From Bordetella sp. (GTDB lineage: Bacteria > Pseudomonadota > Gammaproteobacteria > Burkholderiales > Burkholderiaceae_B): 10,842 nucleotides of DNA. Under the pieces are notes generated by a model that was not told where the DNA came from, searched no databases, and worked only from the letters and a program-made list of their open reading frames with translations. Positions 1 through 7,644 of this stretch are shown piece after piece; position 1 is the stretch's first letter, and each line of letters starts with the position of its first letter. A program made the position numbers and the translations under genes. The stretch spans positions 1 through 10,842 of the forward strand of contig DAIDKG010000570.1 in assembly GCA_027450125.1 (NCBI GenBank), given 5' to 3'.

Positions 1-447
1 CAGGAGACCGCCCTGTCCTGGCTGGGCCATGACGCGCGCGGCGCCGGCGTGCTGGCCACGGCCCAGCGCCATCTGCAGCTCCAGCATGCCCTGGCCGCGC
101 TGTTGCCGCCGGGCCTGGGCGAAGTCTGCGCAGTCATCAAGCTGGACAACCGCCGCCTGGAACTGGCCGTGCCAGGGCCGGCCCATGCCGCCAAGCTGCG
201 GCAGATGGCGCCCAGCCTGGCTCAGGCACTGTCCACGCGCGGATGGCTGCTCGATGAGATCGCAGTGCGGGTCCTTGCGAGCATGCCGCGCTCCGGCGGC
301 CGCGCGGCGCGCCCGCCCAAAACGGCGCAGCCCCTGGGCGCGCAGGCCCTGGATGCTTTCGATGCACTGGGAAAAACCGTTCGGCCCGGACCTTTGGCCG
401 ACGCGATCGCGCGCTTGCTGGCGCATCACGGGCGTCGGGAGTCTTGA
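1..447 (+). CDS. DUF721 / DciA-like protein, 5' end cut by window edge
   Basis: The frame is open from base 1 to a TGA at 445-447, giving 148 residues. It has no convincing start inside the window: the GTG at 49 lies within conserved-looking sequence, and the reading continues upstream (QETALSWLGHDARG before it). The pattern fits the DUF721 fold: a helix ending in LPPGL, a strand pair (CAVIKLDNRRLELAVPG), then AAKLRQMAPSLAQAL and a strand ending VRVLAS. An Ala/Pro/Arg-rich tail follows. Members of this family related to DciA load the replicative helicase DnaB in bacteria without DnaC; whether this one does so is inference. It is the only plus-strand gene here and converges on lpxC. In related betaproteobacteria such a gene often lies between lpxC and secA, but secA is not in this window. 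Confidence 0.75.
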   Translation, partial: QETALSWLGHDARGAGVLATAQRHLQLQHALAALLPPGLGEVCAVIKLDNRRLELAVPGPAHAAKLRQMAPSLAQALSTRGWLLDEIAVRVLASMPRSGGRAARPPKTAQPLGAQALDAFDALGKTVRPGPLADAIARLLAHHGRRES

Positions 448-570
448 AGCGTTGGTGCTCTTGCGGCCATTGGGCGCCCGGGCGGTTCCGGGATGCGCGC
501 CGCCGGCGGCGACTGCGCTCGCACGCCCGCGCCTCGGATGCGCTGCGCGCTCTTCGGCCCTAGGCGCATG

Positions 571-598
571 AAAAGAAAAACGCCGCATCAGCGGCGTT
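571..598 (-). terminator. Rho-independent terminator of lpxC
   Basis: Read on the minus strand, a perfect 8-bp stem AACGCCGC / GCGGCGTT closes a 4-base loop TGAT (stem-loop at 579-598) and is followed at once by TTTCTTTT (571-578). It starts 25 bases past the lpxC stop. The T-rich tail lies only on the lpxC side, so for the convergent plus-strand gene this would act as a stem without a U-tract. Confidence 0.88.
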
Positions 599-623
599 CG
601 CATCGCGGTGAGGCAAGACCTGG

Positions 624-1550
624 TCAGACCTGCGCCAGCTTCCATCCACGAAAGGCCGCGGGAGCTTCGGCCTGGGATTCGTAGGTGACGATTTCCCAGG
701 CACTCTGGTCGGCCATCAGCGTGCGCGACAGCAGGTTGTTGAGCGCGTGGCCCGACTTGTTGGCCACATACCGTGCGACCAGGGGCTTGCCCAGCAGGTA
801 TAGGTCGCCGATTGCGTCCAGGATCTTGTGTTTGACGAACTCGTCGTCGTAGCGCAGGCCGTCGTTGTTGAGCACGCGGTACTCGTCCATGACGATGGCG
901 TTGTCCAGGCTGCCGCCGCGGGCCAGCCCCATGGAACGCAAGGCCTCGACTTCATTGACGAAGCCGAAGGTGCGCGCACGGGCGATTTCGCGGGTGTAGG
1001 AATGCGTGGCGAAATCGACTTCGGCGAAATTGGCCGTGGAGTCGATTGCAGGGTGCTGGAAATCGATGGAAAAGGCCAGGGCGAAGCCTTCATGCGGCTC
1101 CAGGCGAGCCCACTTGGCATTGGCGCCTTCACCCTCGCGCACCTCGACAGGCTTCCTGACCCGGATGAAGCGCTTGGGCGCGTTCTGCTCGACGATACCG
1201 GCCGAGCGCAGCAGATACACGAAGGTCGCCGCGCTGCCGTCCATGATGGGGACTTCCTCGGCGGTGATGTCGATGTGCAGGTTGTCGATGCCCAGGCCGG
1301 CCAGGGCCGACATCAGGTGCTCGACCGTGGAGACGCGCACATTGCCCTTTTGCAGCACCGACGCCATGCGGGTGTCGCCCACGCCGTCCGCACGGGCGGG
1401 CAGATCGACGACCTCGGGCAGGTCGGTGCGGTGAAACACGATGCCGGTGTTCGCTTCGGCCGGGCGCAGGACGAGCTCTACCCGGCGTCCGGAGTGGACA
1501 CCCACGCCGGTCGTGCGGACGAGATTCTGAATGCTGCGCTGGCGGAACAT
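624..1550 (-). CDS. lpxC: UDP-3-O-acyl-N-acetylglucosamine deacetylase (LpxC)
   Basis: This zinc enzyme removes the acetyl group from UDP-3-O-acyl-GlcNAc, the committed step of lipid A synthesis in the cytoplasm. The 308 residues match the usual length of about 305. The metal and catalytic residues are visible: VEHL with E77 and H78, HKILDAIGD with H241 and D245, and KSGH with H268. The family blocks TGVGVHSG (14-21), [14 protein letters not shown] (101-114) and RARTFGF (191-197) are intact. The ATG at 1550 is chosen because [17 protein letters not shown] aligns with the family N-terminus. There is no clear Shine-Dalgarno upstream (TTCCAGCC before ATG). It is the last gene of the cluster, 236 bp after ftsZ, with its own candidate promoter and a strong terminator, so it can probably be expressed separately. 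In many enterobacteria LpxC is controlled by proteolysis through its C-terminal tail; the tail here (RGWKLAQV) differs from the enterobacterial one. Confidence 0.98.
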   Translation of the reverse strand: MFRQRSIQNLVRTTGVGVHSGRRVELVLRPAEANTGIVFHRTDLPEVVDLPARADGVGDTRMASVLQKGNVRVSTVEHLMSALAGLGIDNLHIDITAEEVPIMDGSAATFVYLLRSAGIVEQNAPKRFIRVRKPVEVREGEGANAKWARLEPHEGFALAFSIDFQHPAIDSTANFAEVDFATHSYTREIARARTFGFVNEVEALRSMGLARGGSLDNAIVMDEYRVLNNDGLRYDDEFVKHKILDAIGDLYLLGKPLVARYVANKSGHALNNLLSRTLMADQSAWEIVTYESQAEAPAAFRGWKLAQV

Positions 1551-1587
1551 GGCTGGAATACGGATTTAATGCTTTTTATGACGTAGC

Positions 1588-1616
1588 ATTGTAGCCCGGG
1601 CAACGCCTCTTGTGCT
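1588..1616 (-). promoter_or_regulatory. Candidate lpxC promoter
   Basis: On the minus strand, TACAAT (1588-1593, five of six consensus bases) lies 17 bases after a poor -35, AGCACA (1611-1616, three of six). Transcription would begin near 1580 and leave a leader of about 30 bases. A consensus TTGACA is also present upstream (1638-1643), but its nearest -10-like hexamer TATCAA (1618-1623) is only 14 bases away. The gap is distinctly more AT-rich than the genes around it. This is a pattern match only. Confidence 0.35.
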
Positions 1617-1701
1617 ATTGATATGTCCCTTTTTGGTTGTCAATTACTTCACCCCATTACTGTCGTGATGATCGACCCCTCGCCCCGCGGGGACGCTCCA
1701 C

Positions 1702-1733
1702 CCGCGGCCTGCCCAGGGGGAGGCAGGCCGCGG
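1702..1733 (-). other. GC-rich inverted repeat in ftsZ-lpxC gap
   Basis: A perfect 12-bp inverted repeat, CCGCGGCCTGCC and its complement GGCAGGCCGCGG, encloses an 8-base loop. No T-run follows it on the minus strand, and a second small palindrome, CCCCGCGGGG (1683-1692), lies just beyond. It could block 3' exonucleases, act as a pause or back-up terminator for ftsZ mRNA, or be a protein-binding dyad. Presence of the hairpin is certain; its role is not known. Confidence 0.5.
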
Positions 1734-1760
1734 ATTGAGGGAGGTGCAGCAAGCCAGCAA

Positions 1761-1778
1761 GCCCCGGCGAACCGGGGC
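1761..1778 (-). terminator. Possible ftsZ terminator hairpin (UUCG loop)
   Basis: On the minus strand GCCCCGG-TTCG-CCGGGGC forms a perfect 7-bp stem with a UUCG tetraloop, starting 8 bases past the ftsZ stop codon. The sequence after it, TTGCTGGCTTGCTG, is only mildly T-rich, so termination may be partial. Together with the 12-bp hairpin at 1702-1733 it would either reduce read-through into lpxC or stabilise the ftsZ 3' end. Confidence 0.5.
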
Positions 1779-1786
1779 AGGCCGGA

Positions 1787-2965
1787 TCAGTCCGCCTGCT
1801 TGCGCAGAAACGCCGGAATATCGAAATGGTCCATGCCCGAGCTTTCCAGCGCGCGCACCTGGGCCGAGGCCTGGCTGCGCGGGTTGCGCATCACCGAAGG
1901 CACTTCCATGCCGCGGTAGTCGCCCTGCTGCTGTGCCACCGCAAATGCCATGTTGTCGGTGCCGGTGCGCAGTTCGGCGGCCACGGTCTGGACCAGTTGC
2001 GGACGGGCTGCGGCCTTGCCCAGGCCGGTGGCGACCACCGTGACGCGCAGATTCTCGCCCATGGCTTCGTCGTAGGCCGTACCGAAGATCACGGTGGCGT
2101 CTTCCGAGGCGTAGCCGCGGATGGTTTCCATGATCTCGCGGGTTTCGCGCATCTTCAGCGAGCGGCTGGCGGTGATGTTGACCAGCACGCCGCGCGCGCC
2201 GTTCAGATCCACGCCTTCCAGCAGCGGGCAGGCGATCGCCTTCTCGGCGGCGTTGCGGGCGCGATAGGCGCCGCTGGCGACTGCCGTGCCCATCATGGCC
2301 TGGCCCTGCTCGCCCATGATGGTCTTGACGTCCTCGAAGTCGACGTTGACGTTGCCCTCGACATTGATGATTTCGGCGATGCCGGCGCAGGCGTTGTGCA
2401 GGATGTCGTCGGCCGACTTGAAGCAGTCTTCCTGGGTCGCGTCCTCATCCATCAGTTCGTACAGATTCTCGTTGAGGACAACGATGAGCGAATGCACGTG
2501 CTTGCCCAGCTCGTTGATGCCCTCTTCGGCCATCTTCATGCGCTTGTTGCCCTCGAACGAGAAGGGCTTGGTCACCACGCCCACCGTCATGATGCCCAGT
2601 TCCTTGGCCACCTCGGCGACCACCGGGCCGGCGCCCGTGCCGGTGCCGCCGCCCATGCCGGCGGTGATGAACACCATGTGCGCGCCGTTCAGCGCCGCGC
2701 GGATTTCCTCGCGGGCGGTCTCCGCGGCGGAGCGGCCCTGCTCGGGCTTGGCGCCGGCGCCCAGGCCGGTGCGGCCCAGGCGGATCTGCACCGGCGCGTT
2801 GGTCGCGGCAAGCGCTTGCGCATCGGTATTGGCGCAGATGAAATCCACGCCGTTCACGCCGCTGCGGATCATGTGCGACACGGCGTTGCCGCCCGCGCCG
2901 CCCACGCCGACCACCTTGATGACTGTCCCTTTGGTACTGCTTTCAAGCATTTCGAAATTCATCAT
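1787..2965 (-). CDS. ftsZ: Cell division GTPase FtsZ
   Basis: FtsZ is the tubulin homologue that polymerises with GTP into the ring that organises septum formation. From the ATG at 2965 it has 392 residues (383 in E. coli). The N-terminal nucleotide-binding part has VGGAGGNAV (21-29) and the tubulin signature GGGTGTG (105-111). The T7 synergy loop NVDFEDV carries N207, D209 and D212, needed for GTP hydrolysis across the subunit interface. A fairly short variable linker (about 320-380) leads to the conserved C-terminal peptide FDIPAFLRKQAD, which binds FtsA and ZipA. Three starts are adjacent: GTG 2971, ATG 2965 and ATG 2962. GAGGGAG at 2974-2980 lies 8 bases before the ATG at 2965 but only 2 before the GTG, so 2965 is preferred. 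A 173-bp gap with a candidate promoter separates it from ftsA. Confidence 0.98.
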   Translation of the reverse strand: MMNFEMLESSTKGTVIKVVGVGGAGGNAVSHMIRSGVNGVDFICANTDAQALAATNAPVQIRLGRTGLGAGAKPEQGRSAAETAREEIRAALNGAHMVFITAGMGGGTGTGAGPVVAEVAKELGIMTVGVVTKPFSFEGNKRMKMAEEGINELGKHVHSLIVVLNENLYELMDEDATQEDCFKSADDILHNACAGIAEIINVEGNVNVDFEDVKTIMGEQGQAMMGTAVASGAYRARNAAEKAIACPLLEGVDLNGARGVLVNITASRSLKMRETREIMETIRGYASEDATVIFGTAYDEAMGENLRVTVVATGLGKAAARPQLVQTVAAELRTGTDNMAFAVAQQQGDYRGMEVPSVMRNPRSQASAQVRALESSGMDHFDIPAFLRKQAD

Positions 2966-2973
2966 GATCACTG

Positions 2974-2980
2974 CTCCCTC
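2974..2980 (-). promoter_or_regulatory. ftsZ ribosome binding site
   Basis: GAGGGAG on the minus strand is a strong Shine-Dalgarno, 8 bases before ATG 2965 and 11 before ATG 2962. It decides against the in-frame GTG at 2971, which is only 2 bases away. Confidence 0.75.
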
Positions 2981-2994
2981 TTTCCTAAAGGCAA

Positions 2995-3022
2995 ATCACA
3001 AAAGTCCCCAACTAGCTGTGAA
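2995..3022 (-). promoter_or_regulatory. Candidate ftsZ promoter
   Basis: TTCACA (3017-3022, five of six -35 bases) and TGTGAT (2995-3000, four of six -10 bases) are separated by 16 bases on the minus strand. Transcription would begin near 2987, leaving a short leader of about 20 bases that carries the strong ftsZ ribosome binding site. A separate ftsZ promoter is common in dcw clusters because FtsZ is needed in larger amounts than FtsA or FtsQ. This is a pattern match without experimental support. Confidence 0.4.
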
Positions 3023-3035
3023 TCGCCTCAAAGCA

Positions 3036-3059
3036 GGTGCCGATCTGTCGATCCGCACC
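3036..3059. repeat. Imperfect dyad upstream of ftsZ promoter candidate
   Basis: GGTGCCGATC and GATCCGCACC form a 10-bp inverted repeat with one mismatch around the 4-base loop TGTC. It lies 13 bases upstream of the candidate -35, where an activator or repressor site could sit. If transcription reads through from ftsA it could instead fold as an RNA hairpin. Confidence 0.4.
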
Positions 3060-3144
3060 GGTTTTGAAGCGCCTCTTCGGAGTCCGCGCCGCGCCGCGTG
3101 GCCCGGTCTCGCTCCCGGCGGTACTAGGAATCCGCCGCCCCTGC

Positions 3145-4371
3145 TCAATTCATGAACCACTCCTTCATGCGTCCCAGCACCGACTTGAAATTGCCGGCCT
3201 GATTGGCAACCTTGCGCCCGCGCAGGCGTTGCATGCGGGCTTCCTGCAGCAGGCCCATCACCGTGGAAAAGCGCGGATTGTGCATGACGTCGGCCAGGCT
3301 GCCCTCATACTCGGGCACGGCCACGCGTACAGGCTTGAGAAACACGTCTTCGGCCAGCTCGATCATGCCGGGCAGCTGCGCAGTCCCACCGGTGAGCACC
3401 ACACCCGAAGCTAGCAGATCTTCATAGCCCGATTCGCGCACAACTTGCTGCACGAGGTTAAAGAGTTCTTCGACGCGCGGCTCGATCACCGCACCCAGGG
3501 CCTGGCGCTTGACCTGGCGCGGCCCCCGGTCGCCCAGGCCGGGCACCTCGACGGTTTCGTCGGGACTTGCCAGCACCTGCTTGGCCACGCCGTAGCGCAG
3601 CTTGATTTCTTCGGCATCCGGCGTGGGAGTGCGCAGCATGGCGGCGATATCGTTGGTGATCTGATCGCCGGCGATCGGTATGACCGCAGTGTGGCGGATG
3701 GCTCCGCCGGTGAAGATCGCCACGTCCGTGGTGCCTCCGCCGATATCGACCAGCACGACGCCCAGCTCCTTCTCGTCGGAGGTCAGGCAGGCCAGGCTGG
3801 AAGCCAGCGGTTGCAAAATCAGGTCCTGCACTTCCAGGCCGCAGCGGCGCACGCACTTGACGATGTTCTGCGCCGCGCTCACCGCGCCGGTCACGATATG
3901 CACACGCACTTCCAGCCGCAGGCCGCTCATGCCGATGGGCTCGCGGATGTCCTCCTGGCCGTCGACGATGAATTCCTGCGTCAGCACGTGCAATACCTGC
4001 TGATCGGTCGGGATGTTCACCGCCTTGGCCGTCTCGATCACGCGGGCCACGTCGGTGGCGGTCACCTCCTTGTCCTTGACGGCCACCATGCCGCTTGAAT
4101 TGAAGCTGCGGATGTGGCTGCCGGCGATGCCGGTATAGACATCGCGGATCTTGCAATCGGCCATCAGTTCGGCTTCTTCCAGCGCGCGCTGGATCGAATT
4201 GACGGTGCTCTCGATGTTGACCACCACGCCCTTGCGCATGCCTCGCGATTCATGCTGGCCCAGGCCCAGCACCTCGAAGCGCCCTTCCGGCAAGATCTCG
4301 GCCACGACGGCAACCACCTTGCTGGTGCCGATGTCCAGGGCGACGATGAGGTCCTTGATATCACGGGTCAT
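3145..4371 (-). CDS. ftsA: Cell division protein FtsA, actin-like membrane anchor
   Basis: FtsA is an actin-family ATPase that tethers FtsZ filaments to the inner membrane and recruits later divisome proteins. The 408 residues compare with 420 in E. coli. Phosphate-1 motif LDIGTSKV is at 12-19, phosphate-2 VDIGGGTTDVAIF at 208-220, and the adenosine motif GVVLTGGTAQLPG at 323-335. The SHMA-type 1C domain would cover about 85-160. The end, SVLGRMKEWFMN, is a short amphipathic helix suited to membrane targeting. The ATG at 4371 follows the ftsQ stop by only 4 bases and has no strong ribosome binding site (AAGAAGCG inside ftsQ), so translation is probably coupled to ftsQ. Confidence 0.97.
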   Translation of the reverse strand: MTRDIKDLIVALDIGTSKVVAVVAEILPEGRFEVLGLGQHESRGMRKGVVVNIESTVNSIQRALEEAELMADCKIRDVYTGIAGSHIRSFNSSGMVAVKDKEVTATDVARVIETAKAVNIPTDQQVLHVLTQEFIVDGQEDIREPIGMSGLRLEVRVHIVTGAVSAAQNIVKCVRRCGLEVQDLILQPLASSLACLTSDEKELGVVLVDIGGGTTDVAIFTGGAIRHTAVIPIAGDQITNDIAAMLRTPTPDAEEIKLRYGVAKQVLASPDETVEVPGLGDRGPRQVKRQALGAVIEPRVEELFNLVQQVVRESGYEDLLASGVVLTGGTAQLPGMIELAEDVFLKPVRVAVPEYEGSLADVMHNPRFSTVMGLLQEARMQRLRGRKVANQAGNFKSVLGRMKEWFMN

Positions 4372-4375
4372 GGCG

Positions 4376-5200
4376 TTATCGCTTCTTGATGGAGGATTTG
4401 GATTCGGATTTGGAATATCGGTTCGCCTGCAGCGGCGCCAGCGCCAGCGCGAAGCCGTTGGGATAGCGCAGGTCGGCCCGCGTCACTTCGCGGCCGTCGA
4501 GCTTGCCCTGCAGCTCGGGCCATGCCTGCACGAAACGCTGGATGCGCGCGGAGAACGACATGGCGCCGGGAATGCCCATCGGATCGGGAATGTCCGCGGA
4601 CGGGTCTCGTCCCAGATCCAGCACCAGGCCGTTGGACAGCGTTACGCGCCAGGCATAGCGCGGACTCAGATCCAGCTCGGCCACGCGCAGGTTCAGCGGC
4701 GCGAACCAGCGCGCCAGTTCGGCATAGCGCTGCACCACCAGCTCCTGGCTGCCGTCGGGCCCGGAAAACTGCGGCAGTCTGGTGTCGTCGTCCAGTTCGC
4801 CCGTATTGGCCGTGAACGCCTCGCCCCAGGTATTGATCATCTGGTTCTCGTTCCACAGCGCCAGGGGCTGGTCCTCCTGGATGCTTACGCGCAAGGCATC
4901 GGGCCATATGCGTCGCACCGACGCGCGCCTCACCCAGGGCACCGACTCGAACAGGGATCGCACCTGGTCGAGATTGACCGTGAAGAAATTTCCCCTGACG
5001 CGTCCGGCGATCTGGGAACGCACGGCGCCCGCCGACAAATAGTGCAGGGAGCTGTCCGGCGCCGGCTCCAGGTCGATGCTGCGCAGGGCGAAATACGGTC
5101 GTTGCGACACCCATACGACGCCAGCGGCCAGCATGGCCGCTACCGCCAGCACGGCCAGCGTGTTGGCGATTACGTTGATGGTGCGAGCGTCGTTCCACAC
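4376..5200 (-). CDS. ftsQ: Cell division protein FtsQ
   Basis: FtsQ is a bitopic inner-membrane protein that joins FtsB and FtsL in the divisome core. With a GTG start at 5200 it has 274 residues (276 in E. coli). A short cytoplasmic N-terminus leads to one membrane helix (about 8-31), then a periplasmic POTRA domain beginning YFALRSIDLE (36-45) and containing VPWVRRASVRRIWPDALRVS, and then the FtsQ beta domain. The end, YSKSESKSSIKKR, is basic and serine-rich. The GTG is chosen because AGGAG lies 6 bases upstream and the protein then has the family N-terminus. The frame extends to an ATG at 5284 inside ddl, but that would add 28 residues unlike FtsQ ([13 protein letters not shown]). The gap after the ddl stop is 13 bases. 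Confidence 0.95.
   Translation of the reverse strand: MWNDARTINVIANTLAVLAVAAMLAAGVVWVSQRPYFALRSIDLEPAPDSSLHYLSAGAVRSQIAGRVRGNFFTVNLDQVRSLFESVPWVRRASVRRIWPDALRVSIQEDQPLALWNENQMINTWGEAFTANTGELDDDTRLPQFSGPDGSQELVVQRYAELARWFAPLNLRVAELDLSPRYAWRVTLSNGLVLDLGRDPSADIPDPMGIPGAMSFSARIQRFVQAWPELQGKLDGREVTRADLRYPNGFALALAPLQANRYSKSESKSSIKKR
4394..4414. repeat. Short direct repeat in ftsQ 3' end
   Basis: GGATTTGGA occurs twice, at 4394-4402 and 4406-4414, in a 12-base period. On the coding strand it yields the repetitive Ser-Lys tail of FtsQ (SKSESKSS). The tract is more AT-rich than its surroundings. Confidence 0.6.
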
Positions 5201-5206
5201 GTAAGG

Positions 5207-5211
5207 CTCCT
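5207..5211 (-). promoter_or_regulatory. ftsQ ribosome binding site
   Basis: AGGAG on the minus strand lies 6 bases before the GTG at 5200 and 2 bases after the ddl stop. This placement fixes the non-ATG start of ftsQ. Confidence 0.75.
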
Positions 5212-5213
5212 GG

Positions 5214-6157
5214 TCAGCTCGCGCGCGCCGGGCTGCGCAGTTTGCACGACGCATCGGCAAGAATGGCCACGCACAGATCGGCATAGCTCATGCCCGTGGC
5301 ACGCGCCGCCATCGGCACCAGCGAATGGCCCGTCATGCCGGGCGACGTATTCATCTCCAACAGCCAGGGCTTTCCGGCGCGATCCAGGATGAGATCGGCG
5401 CGCCCCCATCCCTCGCAATCCAGCGCGCGGTAGGCGCGCACGACGATGTCCTGGACTTCCTGCGTCAATCCCTCGGGCAGTTGCGCGGGGCAGAGGTACT
5501 GCGTGTCGTCGGAGAAGTACTTGTGTTCGTAGTCGTAGTTGCCCCCGGGCGCGACGATCTCGATGATGGGCAGCGCGCGCGCCGCGGCGCCCGTGCCAAG
5601 CACGGCCACGGTCAGTTCGCGGCCTGTGACGAAAGCCTCGGCCAGCACTTCGCTGTCGTATCTGGCCGCCGTGTCATACGCCTCTTTCATGTCGGAATAC
5701 CCCGACACCTTGGCGATGCCGACGGTCGACCCTTCATGCGGTGGCTTGAGTATGAGCGGCAGGCCCAGACGGTCGGGCACCAGGCGCAGGTCCGCGCCGG
5801 CGCTCAGCACCTCGAAGGCCGGCGTGGGCAGGCCGTGCTGCAGCCAGATCCGCTTGGTCATTATCTTGTCCATGGCCAGGCTGGAGGCCATCGTGCCGCT
5901 GCCGGTATAGGGAATGCCCAGCAGCTCGAGCGCACCTTGCATCGCTCCGTCTTCGCCGTAGCGGCCATGTAGGGCGATGAACACGCGGTCGAAGCCCGCC
6001 TGGGCGAGCTCGGCCAGGCCGTGCTCGCCGGTATCGAACAGGTGCGCGTCCACGCCCTTGCTCAACAGCGCCTCCTGCACGCCCTTGCCGGACATCAAGG
6101 AAATCTCGCGTTCGGCGGATCGTCCGCCGTACAGTACGCCTACCTTGCCGAAATCGT

Positions 6158-6161
<4 letters not shown>
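5214..6161 (-). CDS. ddl: D-alanine--D-alanine ligase
   Basis: This cytoplasmic ATP-grasp enzyme joins two D-Ala to make the dipeptide that MurF adds to the peptidoglycan stem. The 315 residues are close to the 306 of E. coli DdlB. The first substrate site [10 protein letters not shown] has E17; the loop EGSTVG has S145; K214-Y215 in [11 protein letters not shown] fits the tyrosine typical of D-Ala:D-Ala (not D-Ala:D-lactate) ligases. The metal ligands are D256 (GRADLILD), E269 and N271 ([11 protein letters not shown]). The ATG at 6161 overlaps the murC stop as ATGA, and GGGGGAG lies 5 bases upstream, so both coupling and independent initiation are possible. Its position in the dcw cluster fits the DdlB type. 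Confidence 0.97.
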
Positions 6162-7560
<1,399 letters not shown>

Positions 7561-7564
<4 letters not shown>

Positions 7565-7644
7565 GCAGGCCTCCGCCCAGCCGGCCCAAGGAGGCCGGGC
7601 CTGCCTGCAAGGGTGGCGACGTTGGTAAGCGTGGAGTTCATCAT
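7561..7644 (-). CDS. Possible 27-residue mini-ORF bridging murG and murC
   Basis: If murG ended in its family frame (TGA at 7641-7643), an ATG at 7642-7644 would overlap that stop as ATGA. It opens a 27-codon frame beginning [14 protein letters not shown] whose TGA (7561-7563) overlaps the murC ATG, again as ATGA. Only a weak AGGCGG lies upstream. In the sequence as given, this frame is the C-terminal extension of murG. The peptide resembles no family I know; its likely use, if any, is translational coupling. A similar 84-base unit lies between ftsW and murG. Confidence 0.3.

Noticed and set aside
493..684. 63-residue plus-strand ORF between the DUF721 gene and lpxC
   Set aside because: It crosses the lpxC terminator and 3' end, has biased composition and no ribosome binding site of note.
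1618..1643. TTGACA with TATCAA as the main lpxC promoter
   Set aside because: The -35 is perfect, but the spacing is only 14 bases and no good -10 occurs at 16-18 bases. TACAAT at 1588-1593 is the better -10.
1826..3067. 413-residue plus-strand ORF opposite ftsZ
   Set aside because: It is His/Ala/Gly-rich, matches no family, and lies antisense to a complete ftsZ; in GC-rich DNA the strand opposite a gene is often open.
5201..5284. Longer FtsQ starting at ATG 5284 inside ddl
   Set aside because: The added residues do not resemble FtsQ, while GTG 5200 has AGGAG at 6 bases and gives the normal FtsQ length.
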